Positions 11,001 through 21,474 of a stretch of DNA of 30,767 nt are shown piece after piece. Each line of letters starts with the position of its first letter. Positions within the stretch are counted from its first letter, which is position 1. A model generated the notes under the pieces. That model did no database searches and was not told the origin of the DNA. It saw nothing but the letters and a program-made list of their open reading frames with translations. Source of the DNA: Pigoraptor chileana (taxonomy: Eukaryota; Opisthokonta; Filasterea); assembly GCA_943704495.1 (NCBI GenBank), contig CALSCR010002779.1, forward strand, positions 1-30,767, in the 5' to 3' direction. The position numbers were made by a program, and so were the translations under genes.

Positions 11001-11818
11001 GCCGCAAACTCCGCCAGCGCCGCATCCACACAACCTTTCTGTTTGGGCGGGCAGAGCGACGCGTATCTTGTCGCGCACTTGGATGCAAGATCGGCAAATT
11101 CCTTGGGTTCGTATTTTGCGTCGGCAAGCGCAACGAGTGCAATGCGTCGGGCCTCCAGGGCAACCGAGCCACCACATGTGGGCAGCAGTTCGGCGCGGGC
11201 AGCAAGGCGATACAATACACGGTACAGGGCATCTGCCTGGCGTACGCCCGCTGCCTGATCGAGAGAGGCGAGATTGCGCACGAGGAGCAATCCTCGGGGT
11301 GCAGTCACACCAACATACTCCGCAATCGATGTTGCATCCCCGGCAGTTTCCATGCAGGCCCCCTTGTTGAGCACAGCTCCAATGGCGATCGTATGAAATT
11401 CCTGAGTCGTGCTGACGTCTGACCTTGCATCCAACATGCTTTCAAGCAGTCCTGCCGTTTGTAATGCGGTTTGAAATAGCTTTCTTTCCACAGTCTTAAG
11501 CATGAAGTTGTATGTCATCTTCTCGGGATCGAGCGACGGGCCAGCCGGTCGTAACGCATCCACGGCCTCGATGACAGCGTTGCCGGCGGCAGCGAGGGAG
11601 CTCACCACAGCGTCATCGAGATGCGGCGTCGCAAGCGCTCGTGTGACGGCGCCAGCAAGTTTTGCGACAGTGGCGAATGCCACCCCATCGCTCTTGTAAC
11701 CTTTCTTTTTTCGAGGCGCGGATGCGGCCTCTGTGGCGTACGTCTGGACAGCCCGCACGAGGCCGGCATCAATTTTTCCTGCCGCAAGAGACGACAACAA
11801 AGCGTCTGCCGCGCTCAT
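5038..11818 (-). CDS. ESPL1: Separase, cohesin-cleaving cysteine protease (peptidase C50)
   Basis: Separase cuts the cohesin kleisin at anaphase onset. Seven exons: 11818-7388, 7253-7047, 6908-6802, 6649-6209, 6086-6003, 5830-5666 and 5485-5038; all junctions keep phase and give 1960 residues, near the usual 1600-2200. The first exon is one open 4.4-kb block of alanine-rich helical repeat-like sequence, as expected for the superhelical N-terminus. The protease domain is unmistakable: VLVLDGSLQCLPWESMP, TRVPSVDFI, AAYVLNPGGDLKAT, the catalytic histidine in YCGHGAG (about residue 1761), the catalytic cysteine in FLVGCSSG (about 1787), then NLWDVTDRDIDRF and YLIGAAPVVYGVPVRIRR at the end. A glutamine-rich insertion lies between the WES block and YVLNP, and a long low-complexity loop lies between DRDIDRF and YLIGAAP. 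Both catalytic residues are intact. The upstream spacer carries ATCACGTGAT. Confidence 0.96.
5929..5941. repeat. Poly-G run in separase intron 5
   Basis: Thirteen consecutive G residues (C on the coding strand) lie between the donor at 6002 and the acceptor at 5831 of separase. It is intronic and may be length-variable. Confidence 0.85.
6383..6432. repeat. Trinucleotide-rich tract encoding separase glutamine run
   Basis: GTT/GCT-type triplets on the plus strand read as CAA/CAG codons in separase exon 4, giving runs such as ALQQQQQQRQQKQQQHEQ. It lies within the protease region between LPWESMP and YVLNP, so it is a coding repeat that lengthens a surface loop. Confidence 0.8.
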
Positions 11819-12312
11819 TCTCTCGTCTGCGCGCTAGGCAGACAGAATTAGAGCCCCTCTGCTGCCGCGCTTCATCGACCGCGCTGATCGTGAGGTCTAT
11901 TTAGAATTGTGGCAAGAAACGGAATCGAGAGCATTATATGTCACGACAGTAGCAGCATCTTCACCAGCATGCATGAAGAATTTCGATCATGCGTGCTGCC
12001 TGAGTAAGCATGCCGTGTGTTGATCGCTATTTCTGCAACTTTGTACCTGGATTTCATCAACAGAACCCGGCACTAATATTCATTTGATCCAATTGAACGC
12101 AAACTTGAACAATTTCGAAATTTGGACTGTTGCGCGCGCAAAATTGCAATGACGACGTGATGACGCCCCGAAGCATCCATCACGTGATCGATGAATGTGA
12201 GAAGGATCTTCATTTGTGCCACTGGCACACAGTCGCGCATCCGATATCACACCGTCACATCATCCACACCAACACACCCGGACAACGCACGTGCGCTGCA
12301 CCGCACGCAAGA
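11819..12312. promoter_or_regulatory. Separase upstream spacer with ATCACGTGAT palindrome
   Basis: This 494-base gap lies between the delta-COP stop and the separase start, both on the minus strand. A perfect 10-base palindrome ATCACGTGAT is at 12179-12188, 361 bases before the separase ATG, with TGACGACGTGATGACG just beside it at 12150-12165. Positions 11930-12120 are AT-richer and show no gene. Confidence 0.5.
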
Positions 12313-15300
12313 CTAGACAATCTCATACTGCTCAACACCGAAAAAGACCTCCTGCGAGTACTTCATGTCCGCATTCGTGTCAACATTTCCGACGCCAAGC
12401 ACCTGTCGCAGTGGGAGGACAAGAAACATGCATGGCCTTGAGTTATCTTTCATGAATCCACTTAATAACTACGAAATATATATACTAGAACACATCATTG
12501 CAAGCAGAAAGACATAAGACAGTGTACAATGCGATCCTGCCAGCAGATCAGTCTCCCCCCTCCCTCCCTCTCCGTTCCCCGATTCAGCAAGCACAAGCAT
12601 GCATCAGGCGTTCAGCTGATAACCAACCTCAATCCCGCAGTAAGAGCGAGTGGCCATGAAGTTGACGTGAACGGGGAAAAAGTGCTTGGGATCGCCAGCA
12701 GCAACGCCAAACTCGAGGCTGCCGCTCTTGTTTGACTTGTCGATAATGGGCAGTTGCCAATCAAGCCGGGATGCACGCGCGTCATAGCGATAGCTGCCTT
12801 CAATGTCACCGACGACAGGGTTGCCGCTGCCAGGACTGCGAATGTTGCATCGATGCAGGCAGATTACGCCAGTTAGATGTGATTGACATCACCATTCACA
12901 TGGACACATGAATGCACAGAGCAAGACTGAAAGAGAGAGACATCCAGCGCTCAAAATGCCTTACACGAACCGCAAGCACAAGAGAAATACATATACATGT
13001 AGTTGCGGTCAGCGTCCAAGGTGCTATGCCTACGCACAGGAAGAACAAATCAACGGGCAACTCACGGCATGGGGATTGAAATCAGGACATCGCGCAGCTC
13101 GAGGCCGTCCTCCTCGAGCTCATACTCAATGTTGACGTCACACGAGCCATCGGCATTCTGCGACGGCCAGCAGTTGACTGCAGATGGAGCACAGGAGAGA
13201 CGAGGGATGAAAGCGGTAAGCGTGGGGCGAGCATGAACACATTCTTCACACATGCATATAATACGCAGTCGGGTGTGCATCATCCCCAATCCATCCACAT
13301 CAGCAGTGATATGATGTTGTGTGTGCGGTATGCAAGTGTTGCGGCACACTAGAGTACAATACACTCTCCACTTACTCGAAAGGGGGATCATGCTTTCGTC
13401 CTGCGTCTGCAACCGCCACTTAAGCACACCGAGCTCGTTGTTGACAGGAAACGGCCGAGATGCATCCTTGAGTCCAATCAGCGCGCTCTCGCTAAACAGC
13501 TTCTTGTCAACGTTGGGGTGTGTCTGCAGCAGTCAAAACGAAGCAAGACGGCAAAGAGGGCAGATGCACGAGTTTAGCGGCGCACCTGCAGAATGCATGC
13601 AATCTGCGCAGGCGCAGGCGACAGCGTGCGCACCCACCTTGTACTGGAATCCCTTGTCTTCTGCCATCTTCAGGCGGAGTCGGCATCGCGCCACACTGGC
13701 GTCACTGATACGGAGGAACATATCGCCCTTCACCTCCATATTCTGCAAGCCACCGTCCCTGTTGGCCACCAACAAAATGTGCTCGTCCACGCGGATGTGT
13801 ATGCTGGAACACGAGATAGCAAAATGACGCATGATGCCACATATAAGCAATAAAGTCATAAATAACAATACCGCCAGGTATGCGTTACTGCGTATGCGTT
13901 ACTTGCAGCAGCACAGATGGACACATCAGCGGACAATGTGCCTGTGATACCATACCTCTCCGTGTTGACGGGCGGGGCCACAATGGTTGCCTTTGCACCC
14001 GAAGAGCCGACTGGCCGCTGTCCCTGCTGCTGCTCAGTGTGCACAACCTCGCCCTCTGCCACAAGCGCATCCACAAAGTCGTTTGTCTTTGCACGGCCGC
14101 CCCCAAGCTTCATTCCCTTGCTAGGCGCCGCCGACCTGAAAGACCCCAAAAACAGTATGCGAAGGGAAAGCACAATGTTACAAACACTCTCCACACAGTG
14201 CATGCTGATTGGGACGAATATGAGATCTGAAATGGGCGCACACACCCGCCCTTCGTGCAAGGCAGACCACTAAGGAACACAACGCAACAATGACGCCGGA
14301 CGCACTTTTGGGATGTGCCATACGATGACTTTGTGTCGTCCATGCGCGCGGCGGCGGCGTCGCTGGCAGAGTACCCGCCCGTCGCAGAGAAGCCGCCCGA
14401 TGAGCCAGTCGATGCGATGGGCATGCCGCCATACTGGCCAACAGAGTTGCTGCCAAATCCGGTGGCCGACTGGGATCCCCGTCCACTGCGCGCCATCTCA
14501 CGCCGGTCGCGCTCAAGCTCCTTCATCTTGCGCTTCATCTCCTCCTTTGCCTCGCGCTCCTTGTTCTGCGCGTTACAACAGGCAGCATTGCCGGCGTTCG
14601 TGTGTGTTGTGTGTGCGTGTGTGAGTATAAATATGTCATAAGCGATATGCCATAAGCGATAGTTGCCATGACACTTGAATGGCATCCCTATAATCCAATG
14701 CGACAGATCAAAAGCACGAGGGCATACCTTCTGGACCATAAGATATATGTTCTCATCATGGCTGTCCATCTCCGTGTATGTTCTAATCTGTGCCAGGTTG
14801 ACGCTTTCCCGGTAGCCGAGTGCAATGATCTCATCAAACGCAAAGATGAGCTCAAATGCGTGCTCAAACACCTCCTTCTCGTCAAGGACGCGACAGTACT
14901 CCGGAATCTGCACATAGAAGACCCAAAATTCAAACAAAACGCACACACACATCAGTCGAAGAGAGTAATGCGCACGACAATTCCAAAAGAAATCTGAACA
15001 ATTGCAAGGCTTCCAATGCCACATAATTGCACAGTCCACTATCGAGATGCAGATTTTCAGAGAAAATGAATGCTGTCCGAGTAAAAGCCCACCACTTTGC
15101 CGAAGGTCCGCAGAGTCTCAAGGTCCTCGAGAATGTTGCTGTTCTTTGTGGTGATAAGAACAACAAACAACTGCTCGAGTGGTTGGTACACGTAGCGGAC
15201 GGCATCCGTCTCCACAAACGTGTGCTGCTGTCCAGAACCCATCAGCTTGGGAAATGCAGCCAGCAGACCCTCAACGCGCGACCGCGTCATTTCAACAAAC

Positions 15301-15614
15301 TGACGAGATACGATGGCTGCATCCATTGTGGCCGGGGGCGGGACATATCAAATCAACAAGCCATCCTTGAGCATGCAGATTACACACACACACAAACACA
15401 CACAATTCAGCAAAAAGGAAAATACAGAGATGACGGAACATGATTCTTACCCTTGCCGGCCTTAGTGCACACGGCCGCCGCAAGCAGCACCTGCACGCAC
15501 AAACCATAAGACACCAAAACAGCCCGTTAGTTCACACTACACGCATCTGAAGGCCCTATGATCTCAAAAATTGCATAGATGGATTTCATTCGCCATTCCG
15601 GATAAACGCACCAT
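12313..15614 (-). CDS. ARCN1: Delta-COP (archain), COPI coat subunit
   Basis: Delta-COP is part of the COPI coat that returns vesicles from Golgi to ER. Twelve exons: 15614-15612 (ATG only), 15490-15451, 15316-15093, 14907-14728, 14565-14306, 14135-13956, 13803-13638, 13523-13376, 13177-13066, 12835-12628 and 12402-12313 form eleven coding blocks in phase (536 aa; human 511), with any further 5' untranslated exon unseen. The N-terminal longin-like part gives [20 protein letters not shown] and [16 protein letters not shown]; then [31 protein letters not shown] and a charged helix. The C-terminal mu-homology domain shows [66 protein letters not shown] and the end [10 protein letters not shown]. 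The ATG is inferred from the family's M-VLLAAAV start and the GTGCGT donor right after it. Without the last exon the C-terminus would be truncated. Confidence 0.94.
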
Positions 15615-16105
15615 TTTTGCCGGGACGCACGCTGTGCGGAGACCACTCGAAAGAACAGAATTTGCGGGGGTACAACCAACTGCAGCGACGTCAAATGATG
15701 CGACGTCCTCTGGGCCAAAAAAACGCAATTAGGCACCACCACGCAATGATATACACACTGCACCAAAGATGCTTTCGTGCGAAGTTCTCCTGGGACGCAA
15801 TTGTCTGAATGCGGCATATTTGTCATTGCTTTGTCAGTTATTGTGTGTGGATGGATGCAATTGGGGACGGCAAGGAAGGACCGTTGATGGAGACCATCAA
15901 CAGCTGAGATCAAATGCTGGGGGCTGGTGAACTGAAAATCGGCCGATTTGGATGGGCAATGCTTGAGCATTTCCAATTCAAATGGGGCGGGTGCGGTGGC
16001 AAACAGGGCTTGAGGGTTTGGGTATCACAGCATACGGGGTGGTGGGATTAATCCGGATTCACTCTGGAGTTGCTCTCGCATGCGACGGAGGGTCAATTGA
16101 GTTGC

Positions 16106-16107
<2 letters not shown>

Positions 16108-16151
<44 letters not shown>
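16108..16151. repeat. (TG)n microsatellite
   Basis: About 22 TG units lie in the spacer between delta-COP and ubiquitin-L40, outside any exon. Confidence 0.92.
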
Positions 16152-16152
<1 letters not shown>

Positions 16153-16182
16153 TGAGTGTGTGCGCCGAGTCCTCCTTCCCGC

Positions 16183-16206
16183 CATCCATCCATCCATCCA
16201 TCCATC
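16183..16206. repeat. (CATC)n tetranucleotide repeat
   Basis: Six CATC units lie in the delta-COP/ubiquitin spacer, followed by degenerate copies to about 16240. Confidence 0.85.
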
Positions 16207-16382
16207 CTCCGTCCCCTCCATCAACCCATCCTGGCATCCAGAGAATACTTCAAGTTGCCTCCAGGCACAGTGAGTTCATTCTCTTTCCCATCCCAGCCGT
16301 ATTCCTTGCTCTGAGGGAGTGTCGTGAGTATCCATCTCATTGCTCTGGGTTTATTGGATGGATGGCCGTAATCGCCCCGTTT

Positions 16383-16394
16383 GGGGGGGGGGGG
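16383..16394. repeat. Poly-G run upstream of ubiquitin-L40
   Basis: Twelve consecutive G residues lie about 235 bases before the ubiquitin-L40 start codon. Confidence 0.85.
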
Positions 16395-16626
16395 TTCGTT
16401 TACTGTCGCTCGGCTTTGCGTTTCGAAACAGCGTGGCATAATGACGTGGCTGATTCGGCTCGGTGTAGACACTGAGGGTTCGCTGTCCTCGAATATTATT
16501 AGTCGCTTTGACGGATAGAATCTGGTCCATCTTGAATAGGGGTTGCCTGAAATGTGAATGGTAGGAACATACTAATGAGCGTGTTTTCTCTTTGTTTTCG
16601 GCAACTATTCTGGTAACAGTGGCAAG

Positions 16627-17527
16627 ATGCAGATCTTCGTGAAGACCCTTACGGGTAAGTTGTCGCTTTCGTTTGTGTTTTTTGTGCACCTGCTAATAAT
16701 CAGACACAATTTTTGTCAGTTTGCGGAGACAAATACTCAGTTACTTCTGTTCTACTGCTTGCACTAATAGGCAAGACCATCACCCTCGAGGTTGAGTCGT
16801 CTGACACTATTGAGAATGTCAAGGCTAAGATCCAGGACAAGGAGGGTGGGTATTCAAACTCTACGGAGTATGACGCTTCACATCTGCCAGCATGCGCAGT
16901 TGTGAAAGTCTTTAATTTGCGATGAATGCCTACTGGTCAGAATGAGTTGCGTCTCGTGTATAGCGGCTGATCTGAGTGTGCACTCGTAACCGTAGGAATC
17001 CCCCCGGATCAACAGCGTCTGATCTTCGCCGGCAAGCAGCTCGAGGACGGCCGCACTCTTTCGGACTACAACATCCAGAAGGGTGAGCTTGCGCACCTAA
17101 TTTAAGTTGTGTGCTGGGTGTTAGTTTTTCGTTTGTTCGGTGGCTGCAGCAGCATGGACTTGTATTTGGCCACAATCGGTGTGTCTTTGTGTGAGGAGTG
17201 CTGACAGTTGCCCTGCTCTGTCCTTTCGAGAGGAGCGGAGCCTCACGGCATTGTTGTTCTCTGTGTGCGTGTGTATGTGTGTGCGTGCCACATTTAATTG
17301 ACAAATATGAATCTCCCGCCGACACCGCAGAGTCGACCCTCCACCTCGTGCTCCGTCTCCGTGGTGGCATCATTGAGCCCAGCCTTAAGATTCTTGCGTC
17401 CAAGTACAACTGCGACAAGATGGTGTGCCGCAAGTGCTATGCCCGCCTCCACCCCCGCGCCGTCAACTGCCGCAAGAAGAAGTGCGGACACACGAGCAAC
17501 CTCCGCCCCAAGAAGAAGCTCAAGTAA
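16627..17527 (+). CDS. UBA52: Ubiquitin-60S ribosomal protein L40 fusion
   Basis: The protein is processed to ubiquitin and ribosomal protein eL40. Exons are 16627-16654, 16771-16845, 16996-17082 and 17331-17527, all in phase, 128 residues (76 + 52), the universal length. It begins [20 protein letters not shown] and keeps the ubiquitin lysines and the LRLRGG junction. The L40 tail [20 protein letters not shown] has four zinc-binding cysteines (YNCDK, VCRKC, NCRKKKC) and ends NLRPKKKLK. Every intron enters a glycine or glutamate codon in phase 1 with a GTGAGC, GTAAGT or GTGGGT donor. Strong dependence on correct splicing and the 28-base first exon resemble ribosomal protein genes. BABAM1 follows in the same direction 914 bases on. 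Confidence 0.98.
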
Positions 17528-18441
17528 AGTGCGGATCCATCCCTCTTGCGTGCGCGGTGGATGCGGATGCCGTCCCCCTGTCTGTTGTGCGTCTGTCTCT
17601 GGCCGCCCGCAGGAAACACTGCTGGATGTGTGTGCAATGTACATTCTGACAAACTGACTGATTTGCCCACCCGCGCGCTCTCTCTATGCCCACTGTGGCG
17701 TGTGCTGTTGTGGGGTCACTTGCCGTGCCCTCTCTCTCTCGTGACGATTGAAAAGACGACTGGCGGCCGTTAATAGGCCGACAGCAATTGCCCAGAAGTG
17801 CCTTATCGTGCAACCCATCATGCAACCTACCATGTGCCTCGGCTGTTTTACTGAGCACTTTGCTGTGCGTGCCGGTTGGCTGTGGGCTGCGTTTGGTGTT
17901 AGTGGCGGGGAGAGCGAGGACTCCTCAATTGACGTCGATGGGCATAGCCGTGATGCATGTGTGGGTCAGCCGTGGATGTGTCGGAATAGTGGTGCACTGT
18001 GCGCGACATTAATAATGAACGCACACATGAACTGGGACGGAGTTCTGCAGTCACCGTGGCCAACGTTGCATTACGTGGTCTCATCCTGATCAGCAAACCG
18101 TCACACACAGGCCGAGTACTACACTTAGGGGGCACATATATAGGTGTGTTGTGGCGGGTTGTGCACTTTTTTGGTTTGTATTTAGTGGAATGACGAGTCC
18201 TGCTACTACTGCGAGAACGCCGGTTGTCAGAGACAGATTGGCATGTCACGTGATGAAAACATGCCAGCCCCACTGACACTCACGGATCTGTTTCCAAACT
18301 AGTACATACGCTCGTCACACTCTTACATTTGCACGTCACATACACACACTTTGTCCACGTCTTGTTACTGCGAGTGCTCCGTCGCGGTGCAATCGCACTC
18401 AAACTTAGTGCACTTGTTTTTAAGCAGTTCAAGCGTGAACA
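17528..18441. promoter_or_regulatory. Spacer between ubiquitin-L40 and BABAM1, with TCACGTGA
   Basis: This 914-base stretch holds the ubiquitin-L40 3' end and the BABAM1 promoter. TCACGTGA is at 18246-18253, 189 bases before the BABAM1 ATG. TGACGTCG occurs at 17930-17937. Open frames on either strand here show no recognisable protein, and I see no gene. Confidence 0.45.
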
Positions 18442-20624
18442 ATGGCGGGAAACGGCGGTGGCAGTGCTTCGCTGACAGTGGATGAGCTACCTCGGCCAAA
18501 TTGCCCAGAAAAAATTGTGCGTTGTGTACTCTTGGAGTTGATTAGGAACTTTTTGAACAAACAAAAGGTAAATGTGAAAAAATTTGCTTCAAATGACTCA
18601 CAGATGGTTGGGTGATCAATATAAATACACAGATTTTCTGCCTGGATTTGGCGAGCGAGGCTGCGCGAGTTCCACCGGGCACTAAGTGAGCATCAGCAGC
18701 GAATGCACACTGATGCGAGTGGCGTCGATTTTGTGCATGATGGAGGATTCTGCTGGTCTGTGCCTGAAACTCCATGTCCGTTTGCAGCTGTATGCCGTGT
18801 AATATGTGTATGTGCGTGTGCGTATGCGTGTGCGTGCAATGTGTGCCACAATTGACTTTTGACGTCTTGATCGCCAGGCAATCTATGACTCGCCTCGACT
18901 ATTTCAAAGCCCTCATAAAAATGTTCGTCAAAACAAAGGCGATGCTCAACTCAAACCACGAGTATGCGCTTCTGTCGGTCGTCGATGCGGCCGTATGGGT
19001 GCGTTTTTTTGTCGCGTCTGCATCTTGCATGTCTTGTGCGAGTGTCAATGGTCATGCGCGGCTGACTCATTGTGACACTTTGTCGACGCAACGGCCGGCA
19101 GGTGCAAGGATTCACAAAGGAAGTGGCCGCGCTGACGCAGTGCCTGTCTGTGCTCACAACGCTGGGCGAGGCCACAACGTGTGATATCCGCTGTTCCCGT
19201 TCTGATTGATCGATCGGTTGTTTGTTTGCGAGGCATGGTTGTATTGCTGTTGTTGCTGTGGGTTGTGCTGATAGCCTGTCTGCTGCGACTCGTGCGTGGC
19301 TTTCCATGCGCTTTGAGTGCCATTCTGCCGCTCGCTGCTTGCATGTGTGCGTTTGCATGTGTGCGTTTTTGGGTTCGCCCCACCGGCACTGCGCTTGTGA
19401 TCCTTGACTCCTTGACCGCTCTCCTCTTTTGACCGTCCGCATTGGAGCACATCTCAACTCGATATTCCATACAGTGTGAGTACCAGTGCTCCCAGTGGTT
19501 GTGTTCATATTTCCTCGTTGTCCTATTTCAGACTCGTCGGTGTCCCGTGTTTTTGATCTCCGCTCGGCTTACTTTGTTTAGGCGGCGCAATTGATGCACC
19601 CACCCCCACCGGCACGCCGTATAGCTTAGTACTAAGCATGTGTGCATTTTGTGTTGCGCGCAGTGCCGAGCTAGTTCGCGAACCGATTGCGTCTGCCGCA
19701 CCAGGCGCCTTTCCCTTTGTTGTCAGGGTCGTCTTTCTCTACTCGCGCTCGGGGATGATCCCGCACCTGGACACGTCCGATCCGGTGCGTGTCCATTTGT
19801 GTGCTTGTGTGTGTGCACCTGCGCACAACCACTGGGCCTGCTTTCCTCGTGTGCGTGTGCTTCTGCGCGTGGTGGCAGTGAAGAAGGTCACGTGGGGTGA
19901 TGGCCTTTGTCGGTTGGTGCATTTGCGCAATGCAATGTCTGATGCCTGCCCACTTACAGCTCTGCTTGCGCGTTTTGTGTTTTGTGTGCACCTTGCGCAG
20001 ATTGTCGCTGAGCTGCTTGCATCCCCACTCTTTTTCATCGACGCCGTCTATTTTCACGACAAGCCATCAGTGGACAACAATCCGCAGGTGTGTGTCTCGT
20101 GTCCATTCAACGCGCACTGTTTCTCCAAATGCAATCGCCTGAATCACCAACGCTTTTTCTATCATCGCAAATGCCATCCACAATGCCCTCCCCCCCACAC
20201 ACACACACACATACACACACACACACGCACACACACACACGCACACACACATACCTCCCTCTACTCCACACCCCTCCCGACCCACAATGCATTCACACAG
20301 GCTGTATATGATGCGATCACCACAATGGATCCAACTGCGCGTCGGTCTTACTTTTACGAGATATCCACGAGCATACGGCGACTATACGTGTCGTGTGCGT
20401 CGCTTGTCGGCCACCCGCTTCAACGACCCTTTCAGGAGATGGCGCGATACACGCTGACCCCTCCCGGCCCCCCACCCGCACCCGCACCCGCACCCGCACC
20501 CGCGTCGTCGGCGCCCGTCGGGCTCACTGCGTCAACAAACGGGCGCACACTGCAGACAGACTCGCGGGGTCCGTCCTCGCCAAAGCCAGAAAAGGAGGCG
20601 CAGGGATTCTTTTCATTGTTTTGA
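18442..20624 (+). CDS. BABAM1: BABAM1 / MERIT40 homologue, BRISC and BRCA1-A scaffold subunit
   Basis: MERIT40 is a VWA-like scaffold of the K63-specific deubiquitinase complexes BRISC and BRCA1-A. Exons are 18442-18516, 18633-18685, 18878-18998, 19102-19180, 19532-19575, about 19671-19784, 20001-20087 and 20301-20624. Family blocks in order: PRPNCPEKI joined to IFCLDLAS, IKMFVKTKAMLNSNHEYAL, FPFVVRVVFLYSRSGM, SPLFFIDAVYFHD, YEISTSIRRLYVSCASL and GHPLQRPFQEMARYTL. The exon 1 donor was placed after ATT because this restores the human-like NCPEKVIICLDL match; reading on would give an unrelated tail. The junction between exons 5 and 6 is the weak point: the donor is GTTTAG and the in-phase acceptor is after GAG at 19670. 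The C-terminus is extended by Pro-Ala repeats and ends GFFSLF, unlike the human protein. Presence implies a BRISC-type complex. Confidence 0.88.
20196..20253. repeat. (CA)n repeat in the last BABAM1 intron
   Basis: CA units with a few ACAT and ACGC interruptions fill the intron between the donor at 20088 and the acceptor at 20300, about 50 bases before the acceptor. Confidence 0.88.
20470..20505 (+). repeat. CCCGCA hexanucleotide repeat encoding Pro-Ala run
   Basis: Tandem CCCGCA units in the last BABAM1 exon encode PPPAPAPAPAPA. It is in frame and lies after the conserved VWA-like core, so length changes by whole units would keep the frame. Confidence 0.85.
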
Positions 20625-21474
20625 GCGACTGACCTGGATCCACAAATTTCAAACCGCAAATAGCGGCGATTCCATTGTTGTCGTCGAGTGACGTGCCATT
20701 CAGCCTGATTCGCACAGCGACAATCAACTCAACACAAGTGAAAGGCATTGGTCGGTTTGTTTCAATTTTATTCCGCAGAGAAGGGGGCGCACTGGCCGCA
20801 CACCCCACACCCCCGCAGACATTGCGACGACGGGGTGTTTGGCACGCTTGCAGCCGCTTCGAGATACCCTGCGGCATGCGTTGCACACGCGAATGCGTGC
20901 GACCGCTGGATCTGCGATACGCGCGCAACAAGGCTATGCAATGCGACAATGGGACGACGGAAGGGCTCCGCGCCACTAGTCAAGAGAGAGACGCACGCGA
21001 GCGCAACGGCGCATAGAAGAATAAAAACAAGGTCAACGACTTTGACGCCGAGTGTATGCACCAGGCGACAGACACACTTGGCAGACAGGGAAGGGTGTGC
21101 CAACGGACAACAACAAATAAGCAATCGGCAAAACGCAGCAAATGACGACAAGGGCCCACTGCAACGGCCCCGGTGCAAGAGCAGTGCACCATAAGTGCAC
21201 AGATGATGCGAAAATGTGAACAAAGCAGAGCATGGGCAGACAAACACAACAAAGAAAACAGACGCGGCAGCAGCGGCAAAAGAATACACGCACAGGCGCA
21301 CACAACAAACATACACACGCACACGCACATACAGATGGCCCCGTATGGATAAAGCAAGGCGAGGCGGTCGAAGTTCGACACAGCAACGATCCGTTGCCTG
21401 TCGTCGCCCAAATCCGCAAACACACTCGTCCCGCAATGCGGATAGTCACGCGGGGCACACTGCTGTTGCCGTGC
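20625..21474. other. Convergent 3' spacer between BABAM1 and G-alpha
   Basis: The 850 bases between the two stop codons likely hold both 3' untranslated regions. AATAAA occurs on the plus strand at 21019-21024 (395 bases past the BABAM1 stop) and on the minus strand at 20772-20767 (about 700 past the G-alpha stop), so the transcripts may overlap. A minus-strand open frame from ATG at 20748 to 20524 looks protein-like at first but runs into the antisense of BABAM1; I do not recognise it. Confidence 0.45.

Larger units (their letters stand above)
15615..16626. promoter_or_regulatory. Divergent delta-COP/ubiquitin-L40 spacer
   Basis: About 1 kb lies between the two start codons. GACGTC occurs at 15687-15692 and again at 15702-15707, 73-93 bases upstream of the delta-COP ATG. 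TGACGTGG at 16442-16449 is 178 bases upstream of the ubiquitin ATG. The middle holds a TG repeat, a CATC repeat and a G run. A 149-codon minus-strand open frame (15976-15527) overlaps it but has no supporting homology that I can see. Confidence 0.45.

Noticed and set aside
17899-18279. 126-codon Arg/Ser-rich minus-strand frame
   Set aside because: Overlaps the BABAM1 promoter motif, has no recognisable domain, and composition follows local base bias.
20768-21436. 222-codon minus-strand frame downstream of G-alpha
   Set aside because: Begins at a non-ATG codon, is Cys/Val-rich low-complexity sequence from TG-rich DNA, and lies in the likely 3' UTR.
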